A DNA stretch of 64,000 bases from Lithobates sylvaticus (GCA_028564925.1 CM053033.1:207826142-207890141), one strand, 5' to 3'; counted from the first letter of the stretch, positions 44,076-56,020 are shown. The notes: generated by a model from the letters alone, not told the origin. A program made the numbers and translations.

Positions 44076-45331
44076 TGTAGCGCTCACCCCCTAAACCGGC
44101 TGCTGGATTCCACAGGCTCCTCTCCCACGTTAGTGCAGCGGCAGCCAGGCACACAGCAACAGTTCACTCCCTCTGGCTCAATAATCAGTCTAGGCTCAGT
44201 GATGGCGAACCTTGGCATCCCAGATGTTTTGGAACTACATTTCCCATGATGCTCATGCACTCTGCAGTGTAGTTGAGCATCATGGGAAATGTAGTTCCAA
44301 AACATTTGAGGTGCCTGAAAGACATTGCTATGACTATTATAAGTTAATTTATACATTCTGTAAAATGCAGAGCAATCTAAGATGGAGTCAGTTGTTTATA
44401 CATTCTATTACAATCCCCTCTTAAGTCATGACCATGACTTACTTTCTCTCCATGGTAACATAATTAAGCTTTCTTATAGTTCATGCTAAGGTAGGCTTTA
44501 TTAGCAGCAGCGGGGTCAGGGGTTCGGGTAGGTTTGAAACATGCATAAACATGCATATAAAAATAACAGTGCCAAGGTTCACCATCACTGGGGGGGCATC
44601 TCTTTTTGATTTATTGCTGAAACACAGTCTCACTCCCAGCTGTGGAACTGGAGAATATGAAGTTCAGAATTAATAGAGGCGCCTCTCCCCTAGGTAGTAG
44701 CAACAGTCTTGCTCCCAGCTGTAGACCAGGAAAATGTTGGAGCATGAGTAGGACATGGAGGTAGATTGAAACAGTCCAAGATTTCTGCAGCTGACAACCA
44801 CAAGATAGGTTTGGGCAGTTATTATGAGCAGTCTGGGTTCTTGGAGAGGAAGACCACAAGATAGAATAGCACACCTGGCACATTGGAGCAGTTAACATCC
44901 ACAGCTGGGGAACATAGATAATATGCAGCTCAGGGGATTTAGCTCCACTCACGAATCCCAGTAGACGCAAGGCCACAGACTTGATCCAGGGGATGGAGTA
45001 GTCCAGCTGCCAATCAGGAAGGCTTCCTGGCTTAGCAACCCCCTGAAGTACACAGTCCCCTCCTCCAGGGGAAAAACCCATCTCCCTGGCTAGTTACTTG
45101 CCTCCCACCCACCAACTGGGCATACCTCCTCAGGGATTGTCTGGAGCAAGGTAAGTGCCCAGCCTGGGCATTTTAATTTCCCCACCCTGAGCTCTGGAAA
45201 GTTCTTAACATGCTCAGGGAAATCTATCAAATGCCCAGACTGTGGAGCCAGAACAGACCAAAATAGCAGATCACAGCTCCTCCAAGCCACACTAAGTTTA
45301 CCTAGCATCCTTAGCCTAGGAGGGTACTACA
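44076..45331. mobile_element. Possible LTR-like fossil (solo), interrupted
   Basis: Begins TGTAGCGCTCACC and ends GGTACTACA, the pattern of LTR ends, with a hAT-type element inserted at 44198-44592. No internal coding region, no matching second copy and no clean target duplication were seen, so this is a weak assignment of an old fragment. Confidence 0.3.
44198..44592. mobile_element. hAT-type MITE with foldback core and inner insert
   Basis: Ends CAGTGATGGCGAACCTTGGC and TGCCAAGGTTCACCATCACTG. The first part is a foldback (44226-44312) with arms on TTTTGGAACTACATTTCCCA. About 250 bp after 44318 looks like a later insertion. Flanking 8-mers do not match. Confidence 0.7.
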
Positions 45332-45561
45332 GTAGTATCCGCGTCCTTTTACAACACACCAGGAGTCCCTTAAAAAATAACTCCACTTTCATAGGAAATA
45401 AAACAGCAAATAAAAAAATATAGCATATACAAAACATGTCATATTTTATAAAAGAAATTACCTTTCCTTGATAAATCGGCAGCGCCTGGAGACGTTCCGT
45501 AGTTGGTGTACGGTGCAAGTGAGAAATGTCACAAGCACACAATGGAGCTCCAGGACGGGTC

Positions 45562-45712
45562 CAAAGCTTTATTCAGGGATCACATCGTTACAGGAAAATA
45601 GCAACGTTTCAGAGCCACACAGGACCCCTTCATCAGGCATGCTTGATGAAGGGGTCCTGTGTGGCTACAAAACATTGCCATAACGATGCGATTGCTGAAT
45701 AAAGCTTTGGAC
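45562..45712. repeat. Large inverted repeat, arms about 70 bp
   Basis: GGTCCAAAGCTTTATTCAG at 45560 is mirrored by CTGAATAAAGCTTTGGACC at 45694. The centre is AGGCATGC, flanked by ACCCCTTCATCA and TGATGAAGGGGT. Arms differ by several bases, so it is older than the 12939 hairpin. A one-arm relative lies at 52165-52260. Confidence 0.85.
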
Positions 45713-45719
45713 CGGTTCT

Positions 45720-46660
45720 GGAGATCCATGGTGTGCTTCCGACATTTCTCGCTCTGACTATTCATGGTTCCAGATGGTGGTCGCTTCAGCACCCACTTAT
45801 ACACACAGCCATTTCTACAGGAACGTGTGCGTGGGGAATAGTGTGTTGGAATACTTGGAACACTAGTTGCATGGAACACCCCCCAGATATGTCATTTCCT
45901 GATTGTATGATTGACTCACTGATTTTCCAAGAAGTTTGCACTTATTAGAACTTTTAATTAGAAATTCCTCAAGAGCAAACAGCTAATAAATAATGAAAAA
46001 GTCACGCCTAATCACTGTGCACATTGACACAGACAACATTTCTTTCAGGGCAACAAAAGGTAGGAATCTGTAACTATTGCAATGTACAACACTGTACCAT
46101 TGATCACCCAGAGGGGATATTTTTTTTTTTTCAAAACAAAAGTGGAATTACCTTTAAATCCAAAAGTGCTCTTGTATGCAAATTCTGACTTCAACAAGAA
46201 TGTCAGCCTTTGGCCACACCCCAGAATAAGGATCAGACTCTAGGAATGTGGGGGCGGGGGGAGGGGAACCTACAAAATAAACTATTTAGGAAGAAGGGGA
46301 TGTGGAAGTTAAGGTCCAAAGTTTTGTTTTAGTTACCTAGCCTGTGTTGTGAACAGGAAATCTGGAATTCAGTTACTATGGGTATCACCAATATTTGTAC
46401 TTCACACTAATTGTTACTAAGCCATAGTGTTGATGTTAATGCACAGTGACTCTTCTATGAAGAATCTTATGTGAGGAGGAGAAGGAGGGAGGAGATTTGT
46501 TAGAAGCGCATTAAAAAAGGAAAGAGCTCAATGTCAATTAAAGTATTTACATGTGTCTCAGTCACAGAGCAGGTTTGTGACATAACATTGTTATTTGATC
46601 TGCGCATTGCAGAAGGAACCTTCTTACATGACAAAGTAATCATAGGCCTGCAGTTAGTGT
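45720..46660. other. Unassigned
   Basis: Mixed sequence with a T run at 46121 and a G run at 46248. No gene or family recognised. Confidence 0.45.
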
Positions 46661-47789
46661 TTAACCACTTGAGGACCAGGCCTTTTTCTGAAATTTTTTG
46701 CTTACAAGTTAAAATCAGTATTTTTTGCTAGAAAATTACTTAGAACACCCAAGCATTATATATTTAGCAGAGACCCTAGAGAATAAAATTGGCAGTCGTT
46801 GCAATCATTTATGTCACACTGTGTTTGCGCAGCTGTCTTTCAAACAAATTTTTTATTTTTTTGTAAAAAATACACTTCAATGAATTAAAAAGTTAGTCTC
46901 ATTTTTTTTTGTATAATGTGAAAAAAGATGTTACGCCGAGTAAATAGATACCCAACATGTCATGCTTTAAATTGCGCATATTCTTGTTAAAAATAAAAAT
47001 TGCGCACGCTCGTGGAATGGCTAGAAACTATGGTAACAAGTGTCGCCAATGGGGATTTTTTTTACTTGTTTAGAGGTACAGATATTGTGCTGGAATTATT
47101 GCTCTCGCTCTAACAATCATGGAGATACCTCACACGTGTGGTTTGAACACCATTTACATTTGCGGGCGCGGCTTGCGCGACTCACGCTTCTGCGCACAAG
47201 CATGGAGGGATGTGGTGCTTTAAATTTTTTTTCCTTTTTTTTATTTTTACATTGGAAACATTTTTTTAGCACTTTTTTTGCTGTCCCAAGGAATGTAAAC
47301 CTCCCTTGTAGGCAGTGACCGGAACTCTTTATGCAAGGATCTGGAGTCCCTCCTCTGCACTTGAAAGTATTCAAAATGCTAAGATCTGCGGTTTAACACT
47401 TACGATTTTTTTTAAAACTGGTGCTGTTGGCTTCTGAGTAAACTGGAAGTAATGTCATGACGTCGCTTCTGGGTTACTACATCCAAGATCCGATTAAAGC
47501 CATATCCAGCTTTGTTTGGGTCTTCGGCCAGTCGGCAGACATGCTGGCTGGTTGTTTGGGGCTCCTGGTGGGACAGGAGAGCCCGGGGGGCGAGCAGTGG
47601 AAGACGAAGTGCGTTCTCTCCCACTGCTTGTAATAACAGCCGAGCGGCTGCTTAAGCTGCATCGGTTGTCATCACAAGAAGGCCGACTGTCAGCTCTAAA
47701 AAAAAAAATGGTACCAGGGTGATGTCTGCATCACTCTGGTACAACCACTTGAAGCCAATGACGTACGTGATCTGGCGGCAAGTGGTTAA
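46661..47789 (+). mobile_element. TTAA element family A, copy 3
   Basis: TTAA at 46661 and 47786; ends TTAACCACTTGAGGACC and GGCGGCAAGTGGTTAA. 1129 bp. Interior phrases are shared with 17835-18710 and 56873-58404 (TGACGTACGTGATCTGGCGG near the right end). No transposase. Confidence 0.87.
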
Positions 47790-49057
47790 CACACCAATAC
47801 TGAAGCTAAACTCTGGGAGACACAGCATCAGTATGATGGTCATAGAGGTCAACACTTCATGGGCTCACCAAAGGTCATCTTTCTGTGCTTCACTAAAGAA
47901 AATCTCATGAGATAAATGAGAAAGAAAATTAATAAATAAATGCATAAGTTAAATAAGTAGTGGTCCGTGCATTAAGGTAGGTATTTAAGGAATATAAAAA
48001 AATAAAAGCCAATTTGGAGTAGTCTCTCAATTAGGGAGAATCACCCTATTTGTCCTGTTTTCTGTTATCACTGAAGGTGAAAGAAAATCCCAACTTTTGG
48101 GTTGTCCCCAGAAAAGTAATAGAGGGGAAATCTTCCAATGGGGACACTAGGTTTGGTGGCCTGGGGTTCCCCAAAGGATTATTTTACTTTGTAGGGATTT
48201 CCCCTCACTTCCTATTTTGGCTATTGGAGAGGAAGTGGAGGGAAATAGCCCCAATGACAACATTGTCCTTTTTTTTTTTATTGGTGGCAGAAGTGTGCGA
48301 GTGTGAGTGTGTGTGTGTTTCTGATATTATTTTCATTCAATATTTGACATTTATAAAGCCATTTTGTATTTACTTAATTTAACTTGGTTGTTTTTGGTAC
48401 AGCACGTGTGCCCTGTGAAAGCAGCTTCCCTTTGACTGGTATTCCCCAGTCACCTTTTTCATTTGTATTAATACCTATGCTGCAGGGACCGCAGTGAGTT
48501 GGCATATTTCTACAGTTTAAACCATTATACCTCTTTATTATCAACAAAAACTGACAGGGGTTCTAATCCTTCTCCACTTTATCCATTCCACTGGATATGA
48601 CATCATGAGATAAAATACTGCATGGTTTCATGAGTAAAAGACCTCACTTTTTGATAAAAAATTTTAGTAGCTTTTTTGTTTTTTGTGAATTGCAAATATT
48701 TGATGAAGCTTATAAAAGTAATTTCATCTCAGATTTTGAGTAGGAAAATAACTCTTTGTGAATTGAGCTCATCGAATACCATGGTGGTATTCAATTACCA
48801 CTTGGTTTGCAGATCTGACAGCCATCATTTCCCTATAAGGCGGACGGGAGGTGGTTAAAAGAGAAGGTACATCCTGCCTGGTGGCAGACACTGGAGGTTG
48901 GGGCTGGGCCTCTTGCAATGGTTTAATCCAATCAGTCGTCACCATTTCCCTTAAAGTAACCCCGAGAGCTTTTATACTCAACCCTCTCTCTCCTAATGTC
49001 TCCCCGTTCCAGCTCTTCTACCTCTGTCAATATCTTCAATTGACACTTCCAGGAAAG
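47790..49057. other. No gene recognised; some repeat-like segments
   Basis: 48010-48270 has GGGATTTCCCCTCACTTCCT and AGGAAGTGGAGGGAAATAGC as a loose inverted pair, which I recall from ranid repeats. 48290-48320 is a short GT-rich stretch. No exon or transposase found. Confidence 0.4.
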
Positions 49058-49214
49058 TTAAAGTGTAACTAAAGGCAAAACATGTTATTGTTATTTTGGA
49101 TAGAATGAGGAGAGGGAGAGGGAGATTCCCTAATGGGGGCACAGGCGGCAATAAAAACCTGACAGGGGGTCTGTGCCACTTTCTCTGGTTCTATCATCTT
49201 CCAGTGGTGTAGAG

Positions 49215-49361
49215 CAAGGGTCTTCAAACTATGGCCCTCCAGTTGTTCAGGAACTACAATTCCCTCATGCCTAGTCATGTCTGTGAATGTCAGAGTTTTA
49301 CAATGCCTCATGGGATGTGTAGTTCCGCAACAGCTGGAGGGCCATAGTTTGAGGATCCCTG
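49215..49361. mobile_element. hAT-type MITE, exact 8-bp target duplication
   Basis: 147 bp, CAAGGGTCTTCAAACTATGG to its inverse ending CCCTG, flanked by GTGTAGAG (49207-49214 and 49362-49369). Foldback interior on GGCCCTCCAG, close in design to 15512-15667. Confidence 0.92.
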
Positions 49362-49369
49362 GTGTAGAG

Positions 49370-49554
49370 CAATGTTTCTCAACTCCAGTGCTCAAGTACC
49401 CCAAGCAGGTCATGTTTTCAGGATTTCCCACAGATGAAAAGGCTGTGGTAATTACTAAGGCAGTGAAACTGATGAAATCACCTGTGCTAAATAATGGGAA
49501 GCCTGAAAACATAACCTGTTGGGGGTACTTGGGAACTGGAGTTCAGAAACATTG
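49370..49554. mobile_element. Second hAT-type MITE abutting the first
   Basis: 185 bp, left end CAATGTTTCTCAACTCCAGT, right end ACTGGAGTTCAGAAACATTG. Left target copy is GTGTAGAG (49362-49369), shared with the neighbouring element; right copy GTGAAGAG (49555-49562). The interior is a long foldback on AGGTCATGTTTTCAGG. Confidence 0.9.
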
Positions 49555-49754
49555 GTGAAGAGGTCAGAGGATTGGATGGAACCACAATGAGCAGTAGGGG
49601 ACACAACCATTGAACACTTCTGGAGTCTTATAGAAACTGCAGTACTGGACCTGGGGGGAAGGTTGAAGACACAAGGAAGAGGTGAGCATAAAAACGCTTC
49701 TATTGTAGGGACCATTGATCTTGTGTTTTTGTTCTTAAATCTGACGGGATCACT

Positions 49755-49977
49755 TTAAAGTGGAAGTAAACCCCCCTATCGTTTTCAGCCAAGGAAGCTG
49801 CCATCTTTGCCTCTGCTTAACCTTCAACTGCCACGGTGCTGCACATGTGATCCGTTATAACACCAGCCATTGGATGGTTTGACTGTTTGGTTGAGAGCAC
49901 AGCCAATGTGCAGTTAGCATTCCCGGCATGCCTTTTTTTTTTAAACTGTTAAATCGATGGGTTTACTTCCGCTTTAA
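49755..49977. mobile_element. TTAA-flanked MITE
   Basis: TTAA at 49755 and 49974. Ends TTAAAGTGGAAGTAAACCC and GGGTTTACTTCCGCTTTAA are nearly perfect inverted repeats. 223 bp. It adjoins the previous TTAA element at the same TTAA. Confidence 0.9.
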
Positions 49978-50312
49978 GGACTTTCCAGGTAGACAACTCA
50001 TTACAATAAAGCCTATGGAGGGAATTTTTCCTGGTACAAGCAGTAACAAAACTAGCACATTCCCCATTCAAGAAAATAACGTCATAATAGTTTTGTATCT
50101 TGTGCGATGTACAATGTCTTTACCATTGCCAATTCTACACGCTGTGAAAGATTTGTTGCACTTTGAGTACATCGCTGATGAACCCCTACTATATAGACCA
50201 GAAAGGTCAGCCAATATCTACATTCTTGGGCTCTGTTTTTGTATAGTAAACAGAGTATGACAGCCAAGCAACAGAGCATTGGTAGCCTCCTGTTCCATGT
50301 TTTCTATTAAAT

Positions 50313-50580
50313 CAGGGGTCTGCAAACTTTCTAAACTAAGGGCCAGTTTACTGTCCTGAAAGCTTTAGGGGGACCAGACTGTGGCCAGTGGGAATAGAAA
50401 ATGCCCCGGCACATCAGTGGTTTTAATGGGAGGAATTGTGCCCCACTGTTGGTACCAATGAGAAGAATAGTGCCCCATTAATGGTGTCAGTAGGGGTAAT
50501 GGTGCCAGTTGGTGGAATAGTGCCCCAAGGGCCAGATAAAGGCAAGCATATTGCCACATCTGGCCCCGGGCTGCTTTAAG
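50313..50580. mobile_element. hAT-type MITE, copy 2, right end lost
   Basis: Starts CAGGGGTCTGCAAACTTTCT and follows 43536-43859 (GAATAGTGCCCCATT, CCCCAAGGGCCAGATAAAGG). The right terminal inverted repeat is missing. Confidence 0.78.
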
Positions 50581-51408
50581 CCCATGAAAACCTAACTCCC
50601 TTAAAGGCCAACATTTCCAAAACCAACATTTTCTCATAGAAAGAGAGCAATGTGGCTCTTTGAGATTTCTTGGTGAAGTGAGAAGTGTTCTTCTGGATCA
50701 TCTTGGTCCTGTTCTTGTCTATGTGCTGCCTGCTCAACCTCAGATCTTTGACCTCTGAAGTCTTTGGCTATCTGCAGCATCTGTTTTTTTTTCTATACCT
50801 CGTCTGGGTTCTACTTCTGTCTGCAACTGTCCCCTGCTACCAGTGTGATGAACTAGTAGTAAGGGATTGCAGTGCATTTGCCATGGTTTCTACATGCTCT
50901 CCTTCATATCCCATTCACGTGGGAGCCCAGTGCCTAGAGAACAGAAGTCTGAGTTCCTGCAAATGCATGCATCCTTGACCAAGCATGGCCTTGACCTGCA
51001 GTTACTTCTCTTCAGCTCCTGACCATGAACATGCAAACATTCTGGCTGGGGACATACACAGAAGGGGTGAGTAAGGACACTTTAAGCTGTGCAGTGGCCA
51101 TGCATTAAACATTTCAGGAGCAGGGAAATTAAATCGTAATGGCTTACAGTATATACCACATTACTCTGTAGAGTCAAAAGCTGAATTCTAGTTTTTTTTT
51201 TTTGCATCAATTCGTTTAGTCCAGCTTGGATCAATGTAAGTATGCATATAACATACTGTACCTGGCTGATCACTTTGGAAAAAGAAAACAATGTAGTAGC
51301 CTCCGCTACTCCTACAGCGATTCTCACTGTTCTCCACATCTCGAACTGAGTGGGTACCCTGGTGCATAGTGAACACAGGGAGTCGCCTGCTCGGCATGGG
51401 CACCATTC
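50581..51408. other. Unassigned; one short hydrophobic open frame
   Basis: 50685-50978 (+) encodes 97 residues with a hydrophobic start and a later CYQCDE and CKC. It has no upstream or downstream exon partner and no recognised family, so I do not call it a gene. The rest shows no repeat I can name. Confidence 0.4.
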
Positions 51409-52374
51409 AGGGCTCGTTCACACCATAAGGTACATCTTACATGCTTTATTTATTTTTTTTTCTATGTACACACGTGGTGCATTTTTGGAAGCATATTTTT
51501 TTTTTTTATAAGATTTATAAAATAAAAACATAGCATTGACAGAGTATTACTCGTCACATCATCATCATGAATACAAGACTAAGCAAGGTATAGTGTTTTT
51601 TTTTTTTCCTAGAAAAGAGTATAAGAGTGGAGGATCTAGTAGTAAAAAAAGAAAGACAAACCAGATTATTTACAATGCAGGTGGGTGGCTATCCCATGGT
51701 CACCCCACCTCCCCAATTAAGAGGAGGGGGGGGGGGGCTGATGGGAAAAAGTGGAGAGAGAAAAGGGGGGGGGCAAGGGAAGAGGGGGGAAGAGGCGAGG
51801 ATGAGAAGGAGGAGGAGGAAAAGGCGGGGGGGGAGAGAAGGCCAAGGGTCACATAATATATATCCCAGACAGCTAGTATCATGTGGTCCGGCCAGGTCAC
51901 CCACAGGTCTCGACCTAGTTTGCACAATTTTTTTTCGTATTTTGCCGGGCCATTTCTACTTTTATTAGGTAATTTTATAAAGAGGCAGGACCTTATTTAT
52001 AGTGTTTTGCCATGATATTTTCGTAGGGATCTTCATTCCCCTCCATCTCAGGAGGTTGGAAGCATATTCATTTCAATGGTCTGCCCAACAGGCAGAAATG
52101 TACAAAAATGTAGTGCAGACAAGATATTTAAAATCCCGCTGTACCATGCGGTTTGGTGCCTGCAGATGTGATGCATGACGAAGGGGTCCTGCGTGGCACT
52201 GAAATGTTACACTTGGTTCTTTGTGATTTGATCTTTCTGCAATAAGTTTTGGACAATATCTGATGATCCATTGTGTGCTGGTGAATATGTGCTTTGTCTG
52301 TAAAAGGCAGCATGTTTCCGTGCGGTGCAGGAAAATTTAGGCTCTCACATCACAACTGGTGTGAACAAGCCCTA
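51409..52374. mobile_element. MITE with GGGCTCGTTCACACCA ends, carrying a LINE insert
   Basis: AGGGCTCGTTCACACCA at the left and TGGTGTGAACAAGCCCT at the right are inverted. The L1-like fragment at 51498-52055 is inserted in it, and 52165-52260 resembles one arm of 45562-45712. Confidence 0.75.
51498..52055 (-). mobile_element. L1-like 3' fragment with 13-bp target duplication
   Basis: TTGGAAGCATATT at 51485-51497 and 52056-52068. The insert begins with a T run (its A tail on the minus strand) and has a purine-rich tract on the plus strand (51720-51840, long G runs) as seen in LINE 3' UTRs. Related in style to 6141-6700. No ORF of substance. Confidence 0.88.
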
Positions 52375-52499
52375 TGAGAACTTCTTGCATTTTGTCATCC
52401 AATGCAAAAGGGTTCTCTGATTCGACAAGGTAGAGAGGCAGGGTGATGACATCACAATCTCCACCTCACCCAATCTGAGAAGGCTTTGCATTTTTTGAG

Positions 52500-54272
52500 G
52501 AAAATGCAAGGCATTCTCTAATGACGTCCATGACGAGCAGGCAGCCCTCTGTGTTCACTTTGCAGGAGGGCTGCCACTTGGCATGGGACCTGGAAGACAG
52601 CAAGGACCACTGTAGTAGCAATAAGAGGATAGTATGTGACTGGTCTGACAAGATGGGTGAAGTAGAGATACTGTTGTACAAGGAGGATTTGGATTTTGTG
52701 GGAATTTCAGAGACCTGGTTCAACAGCTCTCATGATTGTCTGGCAACCATTCAAGGTATATACCCTTTATCAAAGGGATAGAGAGGGTAAAAAAAAGAGG
52801 GAGGGTTTTATCTATATAGCAAGAATAATGTACAAGTGAATGTGATAGATGACATCACTAAGGGAGCTAGGGAGGCGGTGGAATCCTTATGGGTAGAGCT
52901 CCAAAGGAATGACGCTAGGGGGAAAAGAATACTGGGGGTATGCTATAGGCCCCCTAACCTGAGGGAGAAGGGGGAGATGGACCTCCTATCACAATTTGGA
53001 TTAGCAGCAAGGATGGGAAGTGTCATCATAATGGGGGATTTTAATTATCCAGACATAGACTGGGCGGAGGGAACCACGCATTCGTCTACGTTTTTCGTCT
53101 ACTTTTTGCCAGTTCCTAAATGTCTTACAGGACAATTTTATAGGTCAGATGGTAGACGCACCAACTACAAATAAAGCGTTACTAGATCTACTGATTACCA
53201 ACAATACAGACCTGATCACAGATGTGGAAATACAGGGCAATTTAGGAAACAGCGATCACAGGTCAATTGGCTTCAGTATAAATCACACAAATAGGAAACA
53301 TAAGGGGAATACAAAGACACTGAATTTCAAAAGAGCCAACTTCCCTAAACTACGAACCTTGCTAGAAGGCAAAAATTGGAATAAAACTTTAGGAACAAAG
53401 AACAAGGAGGAGAGATGGGTTCGCTTTAAGACCATATTAAAAAAGGGCATCAGCCAATGCATCCCATTGGGTAATAAATTTAAAAGCGCGAACAAAAGTC
53501 CTGGAGGGCTTAACTCCAATGTAAAAATGCATATAAAAGAGAAGGCCTTTAAAAAATACAGGGTTGCGGGATCATCAACATTCAGACTTTATAAAGAATG
53601 CAACAAGAAATGTAAGGGTCGAATTAGGGCGGCCAAGATAGAACACGAAAGACACATAGCGGAGGAGAGCAAAAAAAATCCCAAGAAATTCTTTAATTAT
53701 GTTAACAGTAAAAAAGAGAGGACAGACAATATTGGCCCCATGAAGAATGAGGAAGGACATCTGGTTACAAAGGATGGGGAGGTGGCGAAGGTATTGAATG
53801 TATTCTTCTACTCAGCCTTCACAAGGGAATTGTGGGGCTTCAGTAACCAAAACTGCAGTGTTTATCCTCGTGACAAATCACAGGAAGCACCTTCATGGCT
53901 AACAGAGGACAGAATTAGAATTGGGAAACGTAACATTAATAAATCACCGAGACCAGGTGGCTTGCACCTGAGGGTACTTGGGAACAATGGTCTGGCAATT
54001 ATTTGACCGAGTTCCCTAATTTTTACGGACAGTCTACTGACTGGAATGGTACCAGCGGATTGGAGAAAAGCCAATGTAGCACCAATATTTAAAAAGGGCC
54101 AAAATACATCCCTGGGAATTACAGACCAGTTAGCCTAACATCAATAGTATGCAAGCTCTTGGAGGGGATAAGGGACTATATACAAGATTTTAGTAATGAA
54201 AACAGTATCATTAGCAGTAATCAGCATGGATTCATGAAGAATCATTCTTGCCAAACCAATCTATTAACTTAC
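52500..54272 (+). mobile_element. CR1-type LINE, cut off by a Tc1 insertion
   Basis: Plus strand. The endonuclease domain reads DFVGISETWFNSSHDC (52690), GVCYRPPNLREKGEMDLL and MGDFNYPDIDWAEG (52940-53060), then ALLDLLITNNTDLI and GNSDHRSIGFSI (53149 onward). The pre-RT linker with RIRAAKIEHERHIA follows, then the RT start (GMVPADWRKANVAPIFKKG at 54040) in another frame. It ends at the Tc1 copy beginning 54273, and no later RT motifs are found beyond it. Confidence 0.88.
53149..54006 (+). pseudogene. CR1 ORF2 fragment, endonuclease end to RT linker
   Basis: A 285-codon open stretch from the end of the APE endonuclease (SDHRSIGFSI) through the linker to INKSPRPGG-like pre-RT sequence. The frame is lost at 54006 just before the RT fingers, and 52521-52781 and 52836-53174 lie in other frames. 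It is a recognisable but dead copy. Confidence 0.85.
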
Positions 54273-55030
54273 AGTCAGGTCCATAAATATTGGGACATCG
54301 ACACAATTCTAATCTTTTTGGCTCTATACACCACCACAATGGATTTGAAATGAAACAAAAGATGTAGTTTAACTGCAGACTTTTAGCTTTAATTTGAGGG
54401 TATTTACATCCAAATCAGGTGAACGGTGTAAGAATTACAACAGTTTGTATATGTGCCTCCCACTTTTTAAAGGGACCAAAAGTAATGGGACAGATTAACA
54501 ATCATCCAAACTTTCACTTTTTAATACTTGGTTGCAAATCCTTTGCAGTTAATTACAGTCTGAAGTCTAGAATGCATAGACATCACCAGACGCTGGGTTT
54601 CATCCCTGGTGATGCTCTGTCAGGCCTCTACTGCAACTGTCTTTAGTTCCTGCTTGTTTTCGAGGCATTTTCCCTTCAGTTTTGTCTTCAGCAAGTGAAA
54701 TGCATGCTCAATCATATTCAGATCAGGTGATTGACTTGGCCATTGCATAACATTCCATTTCTTTCCCTTAAACTCTTTGGTTGCTTTAGCAGTATGCTTC
54801 GGGTCATTGTCCATCTGCACTGTGAAGCGCTGTCCAATGAGTTCTGAAGCATTTTGCTGAATATGAGCAGATAATATTTCCCGAAACACTTCAGAATTCA
54901 TCCTGCTGCTTTTGTCAGCAGTCACATCAATAAATACAAGAGAACCAGTTCCATTGGCAGCCATACATGCCCACGCCATGACATTACCACCACCCTGCTT
55001 CACTGATGAGGTGGTATACTTTGGATCATG
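54273..55030 (-). mobile_element. Tc1/mariner transposon, third subfamily, 5' end missing
   Basis: The left end is CAGTCAGGTCCATAAATATT next to TA. The minus strand at 55003-54620 encodes the catalytic C-terminal part: GGGNVMAWACMAANGTGSLV, QMDNDPKHTAKAT and WPSQSPDLNMIEHAFHLL. The transposase N-terminus and the other terminal repeat are absent; the copy ends near 55030. It interrupts the CR1 LINE. Confidence 0.88.
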
Positions 55031-55039
55031 AGCAGATCC

Positions 55040-55340
55040 TCCTGTTCAGTGTCCACAGAGCAAGTAGCTTGCTATGGGGGCACCCAAGCTGAGTCACAGC
55101 TCCCCGTGACCATTCGGACACAGAGCCCAACCCGGCCCCCGCCCCCTCTCTCTCCAGATTGGCTAGCTGACTGATTGACAGCAGCGGGAGCCAAATGGTG
55201 CTGCTGCCATGTCTTAGCCAATCTGGACAGAGAGACCTCAGGTAAGTATTAGGGGGTGCTGGGGCAGCTTCTGCACGCAGGCTTTTTATCTTAATGCATT
55301 AAGATAAAAAAAAAAACTTCTACCTTTACAACCCCTTTAA
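55040..55340. mobile_element. TTAA-type MITE with splice-donor motif
   Basis: Ends CTACCTTTACAACCCCTTTAA (TTAA at 55337). Carries CTCAGGTAAGTATTAGGGG at 55238 and paired CCAGATTGGCTA/TAGCCAATCTGG foldback. Left border unclear. Same layout as 13068-13515. Confidence 0.65.
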
Positions 55341-55653
55341 AGTACACACATCAGTACCACTGTAGGAATAGCAGGTTCTGGAAATAAAATGTAGGCGTGA
55401 AATGATGCCTAGACATATGTAAACTTTAGCTGTCCTCTTTGACACCCCCATGTGCCCCCAGTTATGATACTTTCTGAGCCTTGAGCACTGCTCCAGCTAA
55501 AGCATGCGAGATCTATACCATTTTTTTTTTTACCCTTTGTTGCATCTCCTGTAGCCTCTTTGTAGTAATTTTCCATTTACATGCACTATTGCAATAGCTG
55601 CATGACATGGTGGGCTTCATGGTGGTGACAACAGTGGACCATGTCTGTGTTAA

Positions 55654-56020
55654 GTACACATGGGCCGAATGTCAGGTGGCATCCGCTGGTTCAATAAACA
55701 TTTGGCATTTTGTGTACTGCAGTCGGTTCGACACAAGCCAGCCATCCGGCCGGCTTCAGTCGAAAGAGCATGCCTGAAAAAGGTCTGCCGATCGCCTCCC
55801 GATCAGTGCTCTCCACCAATGGCGGAGAGCACTGACCGGAGTGTTCTGGTGGTAGGCTGTCCCCGTCAGAACACAATAGAACAGCAGGGGGAGATAGCTG
55901 TACTAACGTTGGATAGTTAGTACAGCAGCTCTTCCTGAGCTGTCAGTTTTTTTTTTTCTCGTTCAGACCCGCTGCGTTGAACGAAAAAAAAAAAAAAATG
56001 ACTAGTGTGTTCTAGGCTTA
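55654..56020. mobile_element. Dispersed repeat family B, copy 2
   Basis: Shares ordered phrases with 18813-19133 (CTGAAAAAGGTCTGCCG, CGCCTCCCGATCAG, GTTCTGGTGG, GAACACAATAGAACAGCAGG). Contains a foldback on CTCTCCACCAATGGCGGAGAG. Ends GTTCTAGGCTTAA. Confidence 0.65.

Larger units (their letters stand above)
49058..49758. mobile_element. Probable TTAA element carrying two hAT MITEs
   Basis: Starts TTAAAGTGTAACTAAAGGC and ends GGGATCACTTTAA; inverted match is short (CACTTTAA). It includes GAAGAGGTGAGCATAAAA at 49678, a donor-like motif. The two hAT-type elements at 49215 and 49370 lie within it. Confidence 0.5.

Noticed and set aside
51536-51968. Gly/Arg/Lys-rich open frames near 51600-51960
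   Set aside because: They lie in the purine-rich 3' UTR of an inserted LINE fragment bounded by a 13-bp target duplication.
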